Shown: positions 22,471 to 35,000, numbered from the stretch's first letter. The stretch: DNA of 64,000 nucleotides from Miscanthus floridulus (GCF_019320115.1 NC_089581.1:73706101-73770100); one strand, 5' to 3'. Notes: generated from the letters alone by a model not told the origin. Translations and numbers: made by a program.

Positions 22471-24866
22471 ATACATTGCTACAGAAGATGGTTACATCAG
22501 CACCTCTGACATTGAGGATGGAGAAGACCAAGATATAGATCAGGAGGACGATGAAGTCCTTGGTGATGAGGCCACGACATCCTATAGGAGCATCATTGTA
22601 CAGCGGGTGCTCAGCTCACAATTACAACAACATGAGAAGCTACTACACCATAACTTGTTCTAGATTTTCTTCATCATCAACAACTATTGGGCACGTGTCA
22701 TTATTAATGGAGGTAGCTACAATAATGTGGTGAGTTCTAAATTGGTCAAGAAGCTTGGCTTGACCACATGTCCGCACCCACGTCCATACCATATTCAGTG
22801 GCTAAATTATTCTGATAAAGCAAAGGTAACACAAACTTACAGAGTATCAGTTTCCATTGGTTCTTATGCTGATTCTGTTGATTGTGATGTGGTACCTATG
22901 CAAGCTTGTTCACTCTTATTGGGTCATCCTTGGGAACATGATAATGATGCTACACACCATGGTAGAAGTAATAAATACACCTTTGTGTATAAAGGAAAGA
23001 AAATTACTTTGGTACCTTTGACCCCTGCTCAAATTGTACAAGCTGATAGAGAACGCGCTGCTAGTTTGAATGATGTTCAATCTAAAAATCAGCAAGTTGC
23101 TAATTCTATTCTTCCACCTAAAAAGGATAATTCTACACCTATTTCTTGGGCCGAAGGGATTAAATTGAAGGGTGGTGTTATGCTTGCAACAAAATGCGAC
23201 TTTGCTAAAATTTCTGATGATGATATTTGCTATGCTTTGGTATGCAAACGAGCTATGTATTCACTTGATGATATTGTTAGCTCGGTGTCTCCTACCATCA
23301 CTAACCTTTTGCAGGAGCATGAGGACATTTTTCTAGCGGAGATACCCTTGGGGCTGCCACCTATGAGAGGGATAGAGCATCAAATCGATTTGATTCCGGG
23401 AGCAACCTTGCCCAACTGTGCTGTCTATCGAACCAATCCTGAGGAGACTAAGGAAATTCAGCATCAAGTCCAAGACCTTTTAGACCGTGGGTATGTACGT
23501 GAAAGCCTTAGTCCTTATGCCATTCCTGTACTTTTGGTCCCTAAGAAAGATGGAACTTGACGTATGTGTGTTGATTGTAGAGCCATCAATAATATCACTA
23601 TTCAGTATCATCATCCTATTCCTAGGCTAGATGACATGCTTGATGAGTTGTGTGGTTCTATAATTTTCACCAAGATTGACTTGCGAAGTGGCTACCACCA
23701 AATTAGAATGAAACTTGGAGATGAATAAAAAATTGTGTTTAAAACCAAATTCGGGTTGTATGAGTGGTTAGTAATGCCTTTTGGTTTGACCAATGCACCT
23801 AGCACTTTCATGCGCTTAATGAATGAGGTTTTGAGAGCTTTTATTGGTCATTTTGTGGTAGTTTACTTTGATGATATATTGATTTACAGCAAGTCTTTTG
23901 ATGAACATATGGATCACTTACGTATTGTTTTTAATGCTTTATGTGATGCACGTTTATTTGGTAACCTTGAGAAGTGCAACTTTTGCACGGATTGAGTTTC
24001 TTTTCTTGGCTATGTTGTAACTCCATAGGGAATTGAGGTGGATGAGATAAAAATTAAAGCCATAAAGTGCTGGTTGGTTCCCCAATCCGTCACACAGGCG
24101 AGGAGTTTTTTTTGGTCTTGCAGGATTCTACTGCTGCTTTGTCAAAGATTTCAGCACCATTGCTGCCCTGTTGCATGAGTTGACGAAGAAAGGGGTGGTG
24201 TTTCATTGGGGAAAGGCACATGAGGAGTCCTTTGACACTTTGAAGGACAAGCTCACACACACACACACCATTGTAGCAACTTCCAAACTTTGGTAAGACT
24301 TTTGAGCTAGAATGTGATGCTAGTGGAGTTGGCATTGGGGGTGTTTTGATGCAAGATGGTAAACCCATTGCTTACTTTAGTAAAAAATTGCATGGCCCTA
24401 TTCTGAATTATTCCATGTATGATAAGGAATTGTATGCACTTGTCCATTCTTTAGAGACGTGGCGTCATTATTTATGGCCTAAAGAATTTGTTATTCATTC
24501 TGATTATGAATCACTTAAGTATCTTTGCTCTCAACATAATCTGAATCATAGGCATGCTAAAATGGGTTGAATTTATTGGATCTTTTCCTTATATTATCAA
24601 ACACAAGAAAGGGAAGGATAATGTGATTGCTGATGCTTTGTCTAGACGATATACATTACTGTCCCAACTTGATTATTGAATTTTTAGGCTTGAATCAGTA
24701 AAAGAACAATATGCGCTTGATCCTAATTTTAAGAACGTGTTGCTAAATTGTAGAGAGGGACATATGTGAAATAAGTTTATGATCAATGATGGGTTTTTTG
24801 TTTAGAGCTAACCACCTATGCATTCCAGTTGGCTTTGTTCATCTTTTGTTGTTGCAGGAGGCACAT
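22471..24866 (+). pseudogene. pol: pol region (protease, RT, RNase H) of the CRM-like element, truncated and broken
   Basis: Aspartic-protease region near 22685-22770: the expected IIDGGS motif reads IINGGSYNN, so the catalytic aspartate is replaced. A well-kept linker follows (VDCDVVPMQACSLLLGHPW, 22885-22940). Reverse transcriptase runs from about 23500 with VPKKDGT, then a stop where tryptophan is expected, [34 protein letters not shown] and the catalytic box [11 protein letters not shown] (23857-23889). RNase H follows with [19 protein letters not shown] (24309) and [12 protein letters not shown] (24620). Stops at 23558, 23726 and 23993, an additional stop near 24028, and frame shifts near 24100, 24280 and 24560. 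Integrase is absent. Confidence 0.85.
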
Positions 24867-25783
24867 AGAGTCGAACCTAGGACTCGGAGGAAGAAATGCA
24901 CGGTCTTTACCATTGCATTAGATGCCTAGTTGTATTGACATGTCTTTGAAGTTGTTATAGTATTATATTCTTTGTGTGGATGGCCTACAGGTTGACCTAT
25001 ATTGGATATTTCCCCTTCAAGTGGAAATAAATCTATGCCCGTTAGACTAGCAGCAGTGGTGGCGGTGGAGGATCCTCGGTGTGTTGTGGTGGCTCCAACA
25101 TCCTTTTAGAGGCTAGGCAGCGGGGCATGCCGATGGAGCACGGTGGTATTGGCATCCGTGTCTGTTGTGCACCATGGCAGAGGCAACAGATCCGATCCAT
25201 AGGTCTCCTTTCTCGCCTTTTCCTATTTGCTTCATTGTTTTGGTCCTTCCTTGAACTTGAGGTATACAAGAAACATTCTAGCGTTGGAGATCTGGTTGGG
25301 CCAATGATATGATGATAAAAAGAACTAGGAGGTGGCACTGGTTAGTTTTCTACTGATGTCTTGGTTTTCTACATATCATCAGTTTTATTACTGTTAATGC
25401 CTGTGTGCAACTAGGACTGTTAATTGTCAAGTGCTTGCTTGATTATACCTATCCATCTAGGCAAACAAATAGGCCCATTGCTTCTGCCTTCAAAACTGTT
25501 GTAATTGTCGTCCTCTTAATCTTTGTTTGCCTCCTAAGCTCTAAGCTCTTGTACTGATTGTAAGTGTGATGAATAGACTTGATTTAGCTGGAATTGTAAT
25601 AGTTATGGCTCCATTAATTGCTACTCTAGTGTGAGTTATATATATCTATGTGGTTGTACTCTAAATTTGTTTGAGGTCGTACCATGAAAATTGTTAATGG
25701 TTGTTAAAGTTGCACTTTGGAATGAGTTGTGGACTTCACTAATGGATCTTTGTTGGATTATTTTCCTCTTCAATAATGACAAA
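24867..25783. other. Between truncated chromovirus and F-box pseudogene; no gene recognised
   Basis: Abrupt change of sequence type at about 24866. A minus-strand 'ggttcgactc' motif at the junction looks like a Pol III B box but is probably coincidental. 25040-25320 is GC-richer with a short open frame of unknown nature; 25340-25780 is T-rich and could be old 5' flank of the F-box gene. Confidence 0.4.
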
Positions 25784-26903
25784 ATGGAGGAGGCCCCCAA
25801 CAAGAGGAATGCACTGGCTATCCTCACGGATGATACCATTGTTGAGATCCTTTGCCGCCTCCCTGCTCGCTCCTTCTTCTACTGTAAATGTGTGTGTCGC
25901 TACTGAAAAACCTCATCTTGGACCCCAACAACCATAGGAAGTTGCCCCAGACTATGGTCGGCTTCTTCTACGACAATGAGAACTGCAATCGAAACTTCAC
26001 CAACATTGTCCGTGGTGTACACCCCCGCTCATTGGAATTTTTGCCCTTCGACATTGACAATGTACCTCTCTCAGATTGCTACAATGGCCTCATCCTATGC
26101 TGGTGCCTTGGGGCTAATGGATACCACTATGCCATCTGCAATCCAATGACCCAGAAGTTCAAAATTCTACCGCCTAGCACCCATGATGTTGGCCATGCTA
26201 TTGGCGAGGCTCGCTTGGCATTCGATCCAATAGCCTCCTCACACTTCCATGTGATTAAATATGTGGATGTCAACGCTGTGTGCATAGGTGTGGAGATCTA
26301 CTCATTTCAAACTACAGCATGGATATATAAGGAATCTGAATGGGGCGACCATACTGATGTGATATTTTATAGACAACTAAGTGTGTTTCTTAATGGTTGT
26401 CTGTACATTATGGGGCACTCTAGGGGGTACTCTATGATAGTTGCTGTGGATATAGAGGGAAACACATGGAGGAAAATTGATAGGCCAGATGGTCTTCACC
26501 ACTCCATGCATCAAGCTCATGGTCACTTGTGTGTATGTACTGTTGATGGTCCCAATGATTCCAAGCTTTCAATCTAGATCCTTGAAGACTATGGTACTAA
26601 TAATTGGACATTGAAGCATACAATCATCACGTAGATCCTGTTTGGAAGGATTAATATTAGATTTGGTTGGCCAGATTTCGATGATGAGGACATAGTGATC
26701 ATAGTTCACCTATAATAGAATTTGATTTCTTTGCTAGGAAGGATGAAACAATCATCGCATATAACATGGACCGCAGAAAAGTTCATGTGATCCATGTCCA
26801 TGTCTTTTGGTACGGTAAATGTACCATTAAAAAGGAGTTCATCTATAGACCATACTATCTTACTTATGTACCCTTGTTCTTGGATTCATTAGCAGTGCAG
26901 TAA
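25784..26903 (+). pseudogene. F-box protein gene, frame-shifted
   Basis: F-box proteins are substrate adaptors of SCF ubiquitin ligases. From ATG 25784 the frame encodes an F-box: LTDDTIVEILCRLPARSFF then CKCVCRY (25825-25905). A stop follows at the point where the frame shifts to LLKNLILDPNNHRKLPQT (about 25891 onward). A typical F-box-associated region follows: MVGFFYDNEN, PLSDCYNGLILCWC, YAICNPMTQKFKILPPS and ARLAFDPIASSHFHVIKY. It ends in one frame at 26577; the downstream frames continue the same protein (ILEDYGTNNWTLKH, then IIEFDFFARKDETIIAYNMD) to a stop at 26901-26903. At least two frame shifts and three nonsense codons make it a pseudogene. It belongs to the large, fast-evolving grass F-box family; the target is unknown. 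Confidence 0.8.
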
Positions 26904-27307
26904 ATAAAGCTGCAGTTGACGTATCTCTCTGTCATGCATTTTGTATGGACCAATGTTGTTTGCTTGTCTATGGATATGTTAATTTCCTCAATGATGGATG
27001 TTATTATTTTAGCTAAACTAGTGTGCCATCTTTGTTTTGTTTGCAAATTGAATTATTTGTTCGTGCTCACATGTGTTACGGTGGTGGTACAACTCCCATC
27101 GCCATTTCATCCATTAATCCAACTGTAGTAGAGTACTTATAATAATTTCTAATATTATGGGTACATGGGGTATTCTGATGAGGGCACTACAATGCACCCA
27201 CCATATTGTATTACAAGGCTATGCTACTATTAAGCTAGCCAAACTCAAAATCGTAAATGACAAAGTAACAAGCATCCTAGGAAGACGAGGAAAACTACGA
27301 AGGATAT
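26904..27307. other. Downstream flank of the F-box pseudogene
   Basis: T-rich sequence without recognisable coding or repeat structure. It could hold the old 3' untranslated region of the F-box gene. Confidence 0.35.
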
Positions 27308-27332
27308 TGTCAGACACATTCAAATCTACATA

Positions 27333-27410
27333 GGTCGGACTTTCTTACGTGTGTAATAACATTTGAACACCAATGGCTCCTCTGCTCTGCATTAGACTCA
27401 GGCGAGACTT
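27333..27410. repeat. Direct repeat copy 1 (partner at 35001-35080)
   Basis: 'ggactttcttacgtgtgtaa' followed by 'aacaccaatggctcctctgc' matches 35002-35075 with scattered differences. The second copy starts directly at the LTR boundary. Confidence 0.75.
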
Positions 27411-27847
27411 GCAGTCGGACTATGATAGAGCTGTCTAATCCAATGCCTTTTAGGAGTACTTGTCTTCCATTAAACCCTAAGTACTCAAGAAAAGACACTA
27501 AATTACATAGTTTCGTCGAGCACACCCCAACGGAGAACCCAAAAATCCACATTTTTCCATTAGGATCACAAATGAGAGAATAAAGCTTACAACATTTTAG
27601 CCATTTCTTAGATCACTTTCCATGCAACATCAAAGTATAATATTTATTGTTTATAATAGCATAATATAATCATGTTATTAGAGTTATGAACAATTTGTTT
27701 TTAACAATGGAATATAAACATGTGATCAGAGTTACAGCGGAAATAAATATCTATTCATGACATGATGAAGCTTTAACTCTACCTATGGTGGGGCACCTTT
27801 GGTGTTCCAGCATAGCAGGTCCCAAGCCCTGGTAAAGGAGGAGGGTT

Positions 27848-30800
27848 GTGTTAGGTGTGGCGAGCCAATGTAAAAACTTAGCCACTTTAATGGAGATGAA
27901 ACCCGAAAGAAAATCGTTGGGGCGTAACCCTCTTAGCGACGCGCCATATCGGAACCCGGGTATGGTGTTAAATGGGCAAGGGCCAGGTCATCACCCCCAT
28001 GACGTGTTGTGTCATGATCTGGGCATGGTGTCAAGTGAGCAAGGATCGGGTCGTCGCTTCCTTAGTGGCGCGCTACATCGGCGCCCGGGTGTAGTGAAAA
28101 ATAAGCAAGGGTCTTTGCATCTGAGTCGACGGGTGCGAAGGGTAAGGAAGCTAGTCAAACCAACTAGGATCTATTTAGGTAGTTGGAATGTAGGGTCACT
28201 TACAGGTAAGTTAAGAGAATTAGTTGATACCGCGACTAGGAGGCATGTAAATATATTATGCGTTCAAGAGACTAAATGGAAGGGTTAGAAGGCGAAGGAG
28301 GTGGACAATACAGGTTTCAAGCTTTGGTACACAGGGATAGTCACGAATAAAAATGGAGTAGGAGTTTTGATTGATAAGAGCCTCAAGAATGGTGTGGTGG
28401 GAGTGAGAACACAAGGAGATAGGATTATCTTAGTCAAGCTTGTCGTTGGTGATATGGTCTTGAATGTAATTAGTGCGTATGCCCCCCAAGTAGGCCTCAA
28501 CGAGAGTGCTAAGAGATAGGTCTGGGAAGACTTAGATGGCCTGGTTAGAGCAATACCTAGTAGTGAGAAGCTTTTTATAGGAGGAGATCTTAATGGCCAT
28601 GTAGGTACTACAAGCGTAGGTTTCAAGGCAGTTCATGGAGGTTTTGGGTATGGTTGTAGGAATCAGGAGGGGGAGGAAGTTCTGGACTTTGCGGTAGCTT
28701 TTGACCTGATGATAGCCAACACTTTCTTTAGAAAGAGAGAATCCCATCTAGTGACCTTTAGTTGTGGACAACACTATAGCCAGATTGACTTTGTCCTCAC
28801 AAGAAGAAAGGACAAACGAGCATGGTTGGATTGCAAGGTGATACTAGGGGAGTGTGTTGTTTCTCAACATAAGCTTTTGGTGGTAGATTTTCATTTTCAG
28901 GTGCGTGCCTATAGGGATAAACAAGCTAAGATTGAAAGAACAAAGTGGTGGAAACTGAAAGGGGAGACGTCAGAGGTATTCAGGGAAAGGGTTATCAAAG
29001 AGTGCTCTTGGAAGGAAGAAGATGACATAAACAACATGTGGGAGAAGATGGCAACCAAAATTTAGAAGGTGGCCTCAGAGGTGTGTGGAGTAACCAAAGG
29101 AAGTGGAGGCGAGGCTAAAGATACTTGGTGATGGAACGAGGAAGTCCAAAGGGCTATTAAGGAGAAGAAAGAATGCTATAGACGCTTGTACCATGACAGG
29201 AGTGTGGACAACATAGAGAAGTACAAGGTGGCAAAGAAGACTGCAAAGCGAGCTGTAAGTGTGGCAAAGGGTAGAGCATACGAGGATCTTTACCAACATT
29301 TGAGTACGAAGGAAGGAGAGAAGGACATTTATAGGATGGCTAGGGTTCATGAGAGAAAGACATGGGACTTCAACCAAGTTAAGTGCATTAAGGATGAAAG
29401 GGAGCATCTCTTGGTGAAGGAGGATGAGATCCGACATCGATGGCAAGAGTATTTTGACAAATTGTTCAATGGTGAGAATATGGACACAACCTTTCAGTTG
29501 AATGACTCTTTTGATGACACCAATAGGCGCTTTGTGCGGAGAATCCAAGAATCTAAGGTCAGAGAGGCATTGAAAAGGATGAAAGGAGGTAAGGCGATTG
29601 GACCAGATGGTAACCCAATCGAGGTGTAGAGATGCCTCAGGGACATAGCTATAGTATGGCTAACCAAGCTATTTAACCATATTTTTTGATCGAATAAGAT
29701 GCCTGATGAGTGGAGGAGAAGTATATTGGTACCGATCTACAAGAATAAAGGGGATATTCAAAGTCGTACTAATTACTGGGGAATTAAGTTGATGAGCCGT
29801 ACTATGAAGCTATGGGAGAGAGTTATCGAGCATCGCTTGAGAGCTATAACGCGGGTTTCTATAAACCAATTTGGTTTCATGCCCGAAAGGTCAAGCATGG
29901 AAGCCATTTTTTTTAATAAGACAACTTATGGAGCGTTATAGGGAGAAGAAGAAGGACCTACACATGGTTTTTATTGACTTGGAGAAGGCTTATGATAAAA
30001 TACCAAGGAATGTTATGTGGTGGGCTTTGGACCAACATAAAGTCCCAACAAAGTACGTCGGGCTCATTAAGGACATGTACAACAATGTTGTGACTAGAGT
30101 TCGAACAAGTGATGGAGACACAGATGGCTTCCCGATTATGATAGGACTACATCAAGGGTCAACTTTGAGCCCTTATTTGTTTGCTTTAGTGATGGATGAG
30201 GTCACAAGGGACACACAAGGGGACATCCCTTGGTGTATGCTTTTCATGGATGATGTAGTGCTAGTTGATGAAAGCCGGACAGGAGTGAATCAGAAACTAG
30301 AGTTATGGTGGGAGACTTTGGAGTCCAAAGGTTTTAGACTCAGTAGAACTAAAACTAAGTATATGAGATGTGACTTCGGCACTACTACTCGGGAGGAGGA
30401 AGATGTTAGTTTGGAAGGTCAAGTAGTGCCTAGGAAGGATACCTTTTGATATTTAGGATCAATGCTATAGAGGGACGGGGATATTGATGAAGATGTTAGC
30501 CATAGAATCAAAGCAGGGTGGATGAAGTTGCGGCAAGCGTCTGGTGTCCTATGTGACAAAAGAGTACCACAGAAGCTAAAATGCAAGTTTTATAGGACAA
30601 CGATTAGACCTGCTATGTTGTATGGTGCAGAATGTTGGCCTATGAAAAGATGACATGTTCAATAGCTAAGTGTCACGGAAATGCATATGTTGCGTTGGAT
30701 TTGCAGTCATACAAGAAGGGATCGAGTTCAGAACGATGATATATGTGATAGATTAGGGGTAGCGCCAATTGAAGAAAAGATTGTCCAACACCGGTTGAGA

Positions 30801-31010
30801 TGGTTTGGACATGTGCAACGGAGACCTCCAGAGGCACCGGTGCGTAGTGGAATCCTAAGCCAGGATAGTAACGTGAAGAGAGGCAGAGGAAGACTGAAGT
30901 TGACTTGGGTAGAGGCAATAAAAGGAGACTTGAAAGGATGGAATATACCCAAAGACTTAGCCTTAGATAGAAGTGCTTGGAAGACAACTATTCACATGCC
31001 TGAACCTTGA
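27848..31010 (+). pseudogene. LINE ORF: AP-type endonuclease and reverse transcriptase, broken
   Basis: Endonuclease motifs in order: LGSWNVGSLTGK (28175), NILCVQETKW (28250), VISAYAPQVG (28470), FIGGDLNGHVG (28575), QIDFVLTRR (28782) and VSQHKLLVVDF (28858), covering the metal-binding and active-site residues. Reverse-transcriptase motifs: ILVPIYKNKGD (29727), FIDLEKAYDKIPRN (29970, motif A), GLHQGSTLSPYLF (30145, motif B) and the FMDDVVL catalytic box (30245, motif C). The C-terminal region LRWFGHVQRRPP (30798) is typical of RTE. Stops at 28287, 28519, 29063, about 29130, 29626, 30447 and 30650, and a frame shift near 29920 at a T-run, inactivate it. Several stops replace tryptophan or glutamine codons. 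Confidence 0.9.
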
Positions 31011-31066
31011 TTGCTTCTGATGGGTTTCAACTCTAGCCTACCCCAACTTGTTTGGGACTTAAAGGC

Positions 31067-31088
31067 TTTGTTGTTGTTGTTGTTGTTG
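31067..31088 (+). repeat. (TTG)n 3' tail of the LINE
   Basis: Seven consecutive TTG units directly before the target duplication, the characteristic simple-repeat tail of RTE elements. Confidence 0.9.
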
Positions 31089-31105
31089 TGACAGGATGAA
31101 GCTTT

Positions 31106-32940
31106 GGTATATAAACTATGACAACAGATTATAAAACTTCTATTTATAAAACATGTAGTGAGAGTTATAAATAAAAACTATGATCGCAGCCTAAAGGAAT
31201 CCTCTCTGAGCCCACTAGGAGAGATCCACACACAAAAGTCAACTCTAGCATCTGCCTGTCACCTGCAATAGGGGGAAATAAAACCCTAAGTACTCAATTG
31301 TCCTCAGCAAGACTTACCCGACAGAAGGAAATAAAAGACTCCAAGGATATGCAAGGCTATTGGGCTTTTGGGTTTATTGCATCTACAGGAAGCATTACTA
31401 AGCGTGCATCCATATATTCAATTTTATTAGCAGTCATCATTACTTCATTAACTAACCATTCTATGTAAGCGCCTATGCTACTTTCAAGCAGGTGGTAAGC
31501 AATCAGAATCATTTTACCATCTTTCATCTTTCAGTTCTTACTATGGTGCTAGATCATAGACAAGTCATACCAGATCACCTAGTGATTTACGAACCAATGT
31601 ATCCTAGCTGGATAACCTGAAACACACGCCTTGCTTGTACCCTAGGCATAAACAAGACCAACCCACTACCCTCCTGTCATGGGGTCTAGGTCTCTGTCCA
31701 AACTTGGACTCCAAGTTTCCGCTCTTGAGTCCTAGACTCAGTGCGGTGCTTAGACCTCCACCATCCTCGCCTCCAATCAGTCAGTCCAAAAAGAGCCAGA
31801 ACCCATGACAAGAGAGCAACAAGCCTTCCCACGCCCATACACAAGTATGTGTTTAGGATAATAAGTCTGTGACCTACCTAGAACCCAATGCAACGGCCAG
31901 TCCTTAACCGACATAGGCGGAACAAATGCAATCTGAGCCTCACTCGAATGCCAAACCAAGTCTAGATCCAAAGTACCATTCTACCTAGTCTCCAATTATC
32001 ATTCATATATATATTTCAGGTGATAATAATGTAGTAACAACAATAATATATTTCCTATCTCTCATGAGTGACATGCAATCACTCGACTTCTACCGGAGTC
32101 CTATAGCATAGCAATCTACATGATCCTATCATACTAGTAAGACTCATAAGATAAAGATATATATATGCGAGTGGGTTTCATTCAACTCCTTAAAACTTAA
32201 TGCACAAACATAATATAAAGTGTAGAAAAGTAGGGGTTATGCACCGGGGCTTGCCTGGGTAACATATAACCAAAAGTTAGTATTCCATCTTGGTGACACG
32301 ATCTCCAAAAGTATCTTCTCACCAGCAACTCCTGATGACTCCGTGATCCATCGTGGTCCCTATTATGGTATGCAATGCGATGCAGAGATGATGCAACAGT
32401 TAATTAACAAGGCAACAACAACTCTTAAAATAGAGTACATACTATGAACTAACAAGCTAGCTCTAATGACTAACGTACTAATCTATGTATCAACATCATC
32501 AAGAAGGGTGTCATTTCCCAACAAGTGTTTTAGTTATACAATTCCAAGGTGTTTCTTTATTTCATTTATTTGATTTACTATATATTCAAACTAGGGCTCA
32601 TTTGCTATCTTAACAATTTAATTACTCTGCAGCTACAAAAAAATTACCGAGAACACCTGATAACACTTCTAGCCTACTGCGAAATTTTTAGAGCTAACAC
32701 TATCACCGATTTATCACGGAAATTCCTACAAGTTTATGTCTTAATAATATTAAGCATGTTAAAATAATTAGAGCAACCCTAAAAACATACAGAACCTATG
32801 TGAACGAAATACCCTATCAGATAGATCATGATTTTTGAAACTTAACAAAATTGGTTTGGCATTTTTGTGATTTTTCTACACTTTTTGGTGGATTTATGAA
32901 GTTTCTATAAATAAGAAAAAGGAAAATGAAATTTCCTCCA
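31106..32940 (-). other. Left (downstream) part of the long LTR-like region; no gene
   Basis: AT-rich LTR sequence continuing after the LINE. Read on the minus strand it holds no open frame of note. Contains 'atatatatt' stretches near 32000 and 32160. Confidence 0.4.
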
Positions 32941-34280
32941 GGCACTAGGCTACGTGGCCAGCCCATACCCGCAGTGGCCCACGCAGATGCGCGGCCCAAG
33001 CGGGGGCGGGGCACGTGCGCAGCCATAGGCCGTGGCCCATAGCACGGCGGTAACAGGCGTGGGCAGCCCAGGCGGCCAGGTAGGCCATAGTCCACTATGA
33101 GCAGGCCGGCCCACGGTGGGGAGCCCAGTGGTGGCGGAACCAATTTGCACCGAGGCCCATGTACTTCTAACTATTTCCACTCGCAGGTCAAAGACACTAT
33201 TCAACACTATTTACTTGAGTCAAGAGATTCACCTTGGAAACCTTGGACTACTTTCTATTTGAAGACATACTCCCCCTCTCTTCACCAAAGCAGAGGAGTA
33301 CACTAGCGAGCCAGCTAGCGGCAGCGGTGCCGCTGGCGATGGCACGAGCTGAGGAGAGGCGTCGGAGCATCACCGGACTCGCATGGCTCCGAAGGGGCAT
33401 GGTTTGGCCAGAGGCGAGGCATGACGTCCTGACCACACGTGCACATCATGGCAGCATGGTAAATGGTGGCTCCTAGCCAATTCCTACCAGAGGGGTGGTG
33501 GCCAGGTGGCACAGCAGCTGTAGTGGACCCGGCCATGCACGTAGGCGCTGGCGGCATGGCTAGGGGCGGCCCGAGGCACCCTAGCCATGCACGCACATGG
33601 GCAGCTGCATTGGCGATGATGGCATGGCCAAAGTGGGGTGCTTTGGGGCATGGCAGCAGAGGTGGAGTGGCATAGGGCAACATGGGCTCGGGCTCGCTCG
33701 CACGCGCGGTGGCTGGCGATGGGAGCAGCCATAGGCACTTGCAATGGGTCGAACCCACACACAACGGCATGTAGTGGCTGTGAGAACAACAAGTTATAGG
33801 CAGGGCACGGTGGCCGGTGAGGGTCAATCGGAGAGACGTGTGAGGTCCATGCGGAACTCACGGCGACAGCGCGTGGCCAGGGTCTCCACGACAGGTAGAG
33901 CGCGGCTAGCAAAGCTTCGATGTCGTCCATGGCATTCGCGAGCAGTAGAGGGAGAAGCAGAGTGGGGAGGGCGATAGCAGTAGCTCGCTACGGTGGCCAT
34001 GGCGTGTGCTTAACTCGGTAGAGGCAAGCAAAGGGAGAGACCGAGAGAGTGAGAGAGAGAGCAGAGGCGAGGACAATAGCTCGGTCTTGGCTTAATGGCG
34101 CACGAGGCAGCAGACAGGCAACATGGCAAGGATGTGGGTAGGAGCAGAGCCATGTGCTGCCCTCGTCAGTAGACGCAAGGACCGAGCAGGCCATGTAGGT
34201 TAAATGAACGGCTATGAATGATGCTGAATGTTGGTTCATGAATGAGCACCAGATTGAATTCGCAGCGCGTTCTAACAAAG
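32940..34280. other. GC-rich section of the long LTR-like region
   Basis: GC-rich DNA with many overlapping open frames on both strands, a sign of composition and not coding. Comparable GC-rich material occurs at 60740-61070 in the solo LTR at 59802-63501, supporting a shared LTR architecture (promoter-proximal or leader-like section). Confidence 0.45.
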
Positions 34281-35000
34281 TTCGGCAATTTCTACAAGAG
34301 TGTCATGACACCCATTGCCACCTTGACCTACACCATTCTCAAGTACTCATTTTGACGCAACTGACGGTGCAAAAACATGAATTTGGTGCTTAGGAAATTT
34401 TGTGGATAATTAAATGTCGAAGTAGCATTGTCGGTCATCTTTTCAGACTTAAAAGGAATTCAAGGTTCCAGTTAGAACTAACACTCCCTAGCACTATTGG
34501 TTGAATTTTTAAATGGTCAAAACTTTACCAAACCTCATTAACAACCATTTCGTGACATAGCACACACTTTATACCAAACAATAGAACCAAAACATCAGGG
34601 CATTAGTTAACTATTTTGCATTTTAAAAATCACCAAAAAGTGTACTTTCAACACAACTTCAATTTTTTGCCGATTCAACAAAAATGGCTAATTTTAATTT
34701 CCAATTTGATTTTTGAGCTTCCAAGAACACTAATTAACAACCTTTACTTCCCAAACATTAATGTTGCATTTTCATCTACAAAACTTGTACTTCAATTTTT
34801 ATTTAAGTTCTAATACAAGTTATGTTTTATTCTAGTTTATAGAATTCGCTTTTCGTGCCAACAATTAAAACTACTTTTCTTATTTTCTTGTTAGAATTTT
34901 CATTATCGCATTTGATTAAACTAACTCACTATACTTATAGATCTATTTCTCTGGCCATAATCTCAGTGCTTAGTGGACTCGTAACACCAGAGGTGTTACA

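Larger units (their letters stand above)
19143..24866 (+). mobile_element. Centromeric-retrotransposon-like (CRM-type) Ty3/gypsy chromovirus, 3' truncated
   Basis: The 5' LTR (19143-20057) is followed by a TGGTATCAGAGC primer-binding site, an untranslated leader, gag, protease, reverse transcriptase and RNase H in order on the plus strand. The LTR begins TGATGAGGACATC, close to the TGATGAAGACATC start known for grass centromeric retrotransposons, and the gag and protease sequences also fit that group. Homology stops at about 24866, just after RNase H and a start of the linker, so integrase, chromodomain and 3' LTR are missing. Many stop codons show it is dead. Confidence 0.85.
27775..31089 (+). 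mobile_element. RTE-clade LINE, full length but decayed (3.3 kb)
   Basis: A non-LTR retrotransposon flanked by a 16-bp target duplication, gacaTgatgaagcttt (27759-27774) and gacaGgatgaagcttt (31090-31105), with one mismatch. It has a 5' leader, one long coding region with endonuclease and reverse transcriptase, and a short 3' untranslated region ending in (TTG)n at 31067-31088, the usual RTE tail in plants. It lies inside the long LTR-like region, so it inserted later. Confidence 0.92.
27308..35000 (-). mobile_element. Long LTR-like Ty3/gypsy sequence interrupted by a LINE
   Basis: The right boundary is convincing: read on the minus strand it begins TGTAACACCTCTGG at 35000, the same type of start as the solo LTR at 59802. 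The left boundary is proposed at TGTCAGACA (27308). Without the LINE it would be about 4.4 kb, in the range of the very long LTRs of Tekay/Del-type chromoviruses. The five bases outside the ends (gatat and tggac) do not match, so the left boundary may be wrong or the element rearranged. A GC-rich section lies at 32940-34280 and AT-rich sections on either side. No coding domain was found. Confidence 0.45.

Noticed and set aside
24866..24935. tRNA-like gene on the minus strand ('ggttcgactc' B-box-like motif)
   Set aside because: The motif ends directly at chromovirus sequence, and no cloverleaf or terminator is present; likely coincidence or a tiny SINE remnant.
33248..33977. Open frames up to 170 codons in a GC-rich stretch
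   Set aside because: Mutually overlapping on both strands with biased composition; part of an LTR-like region.
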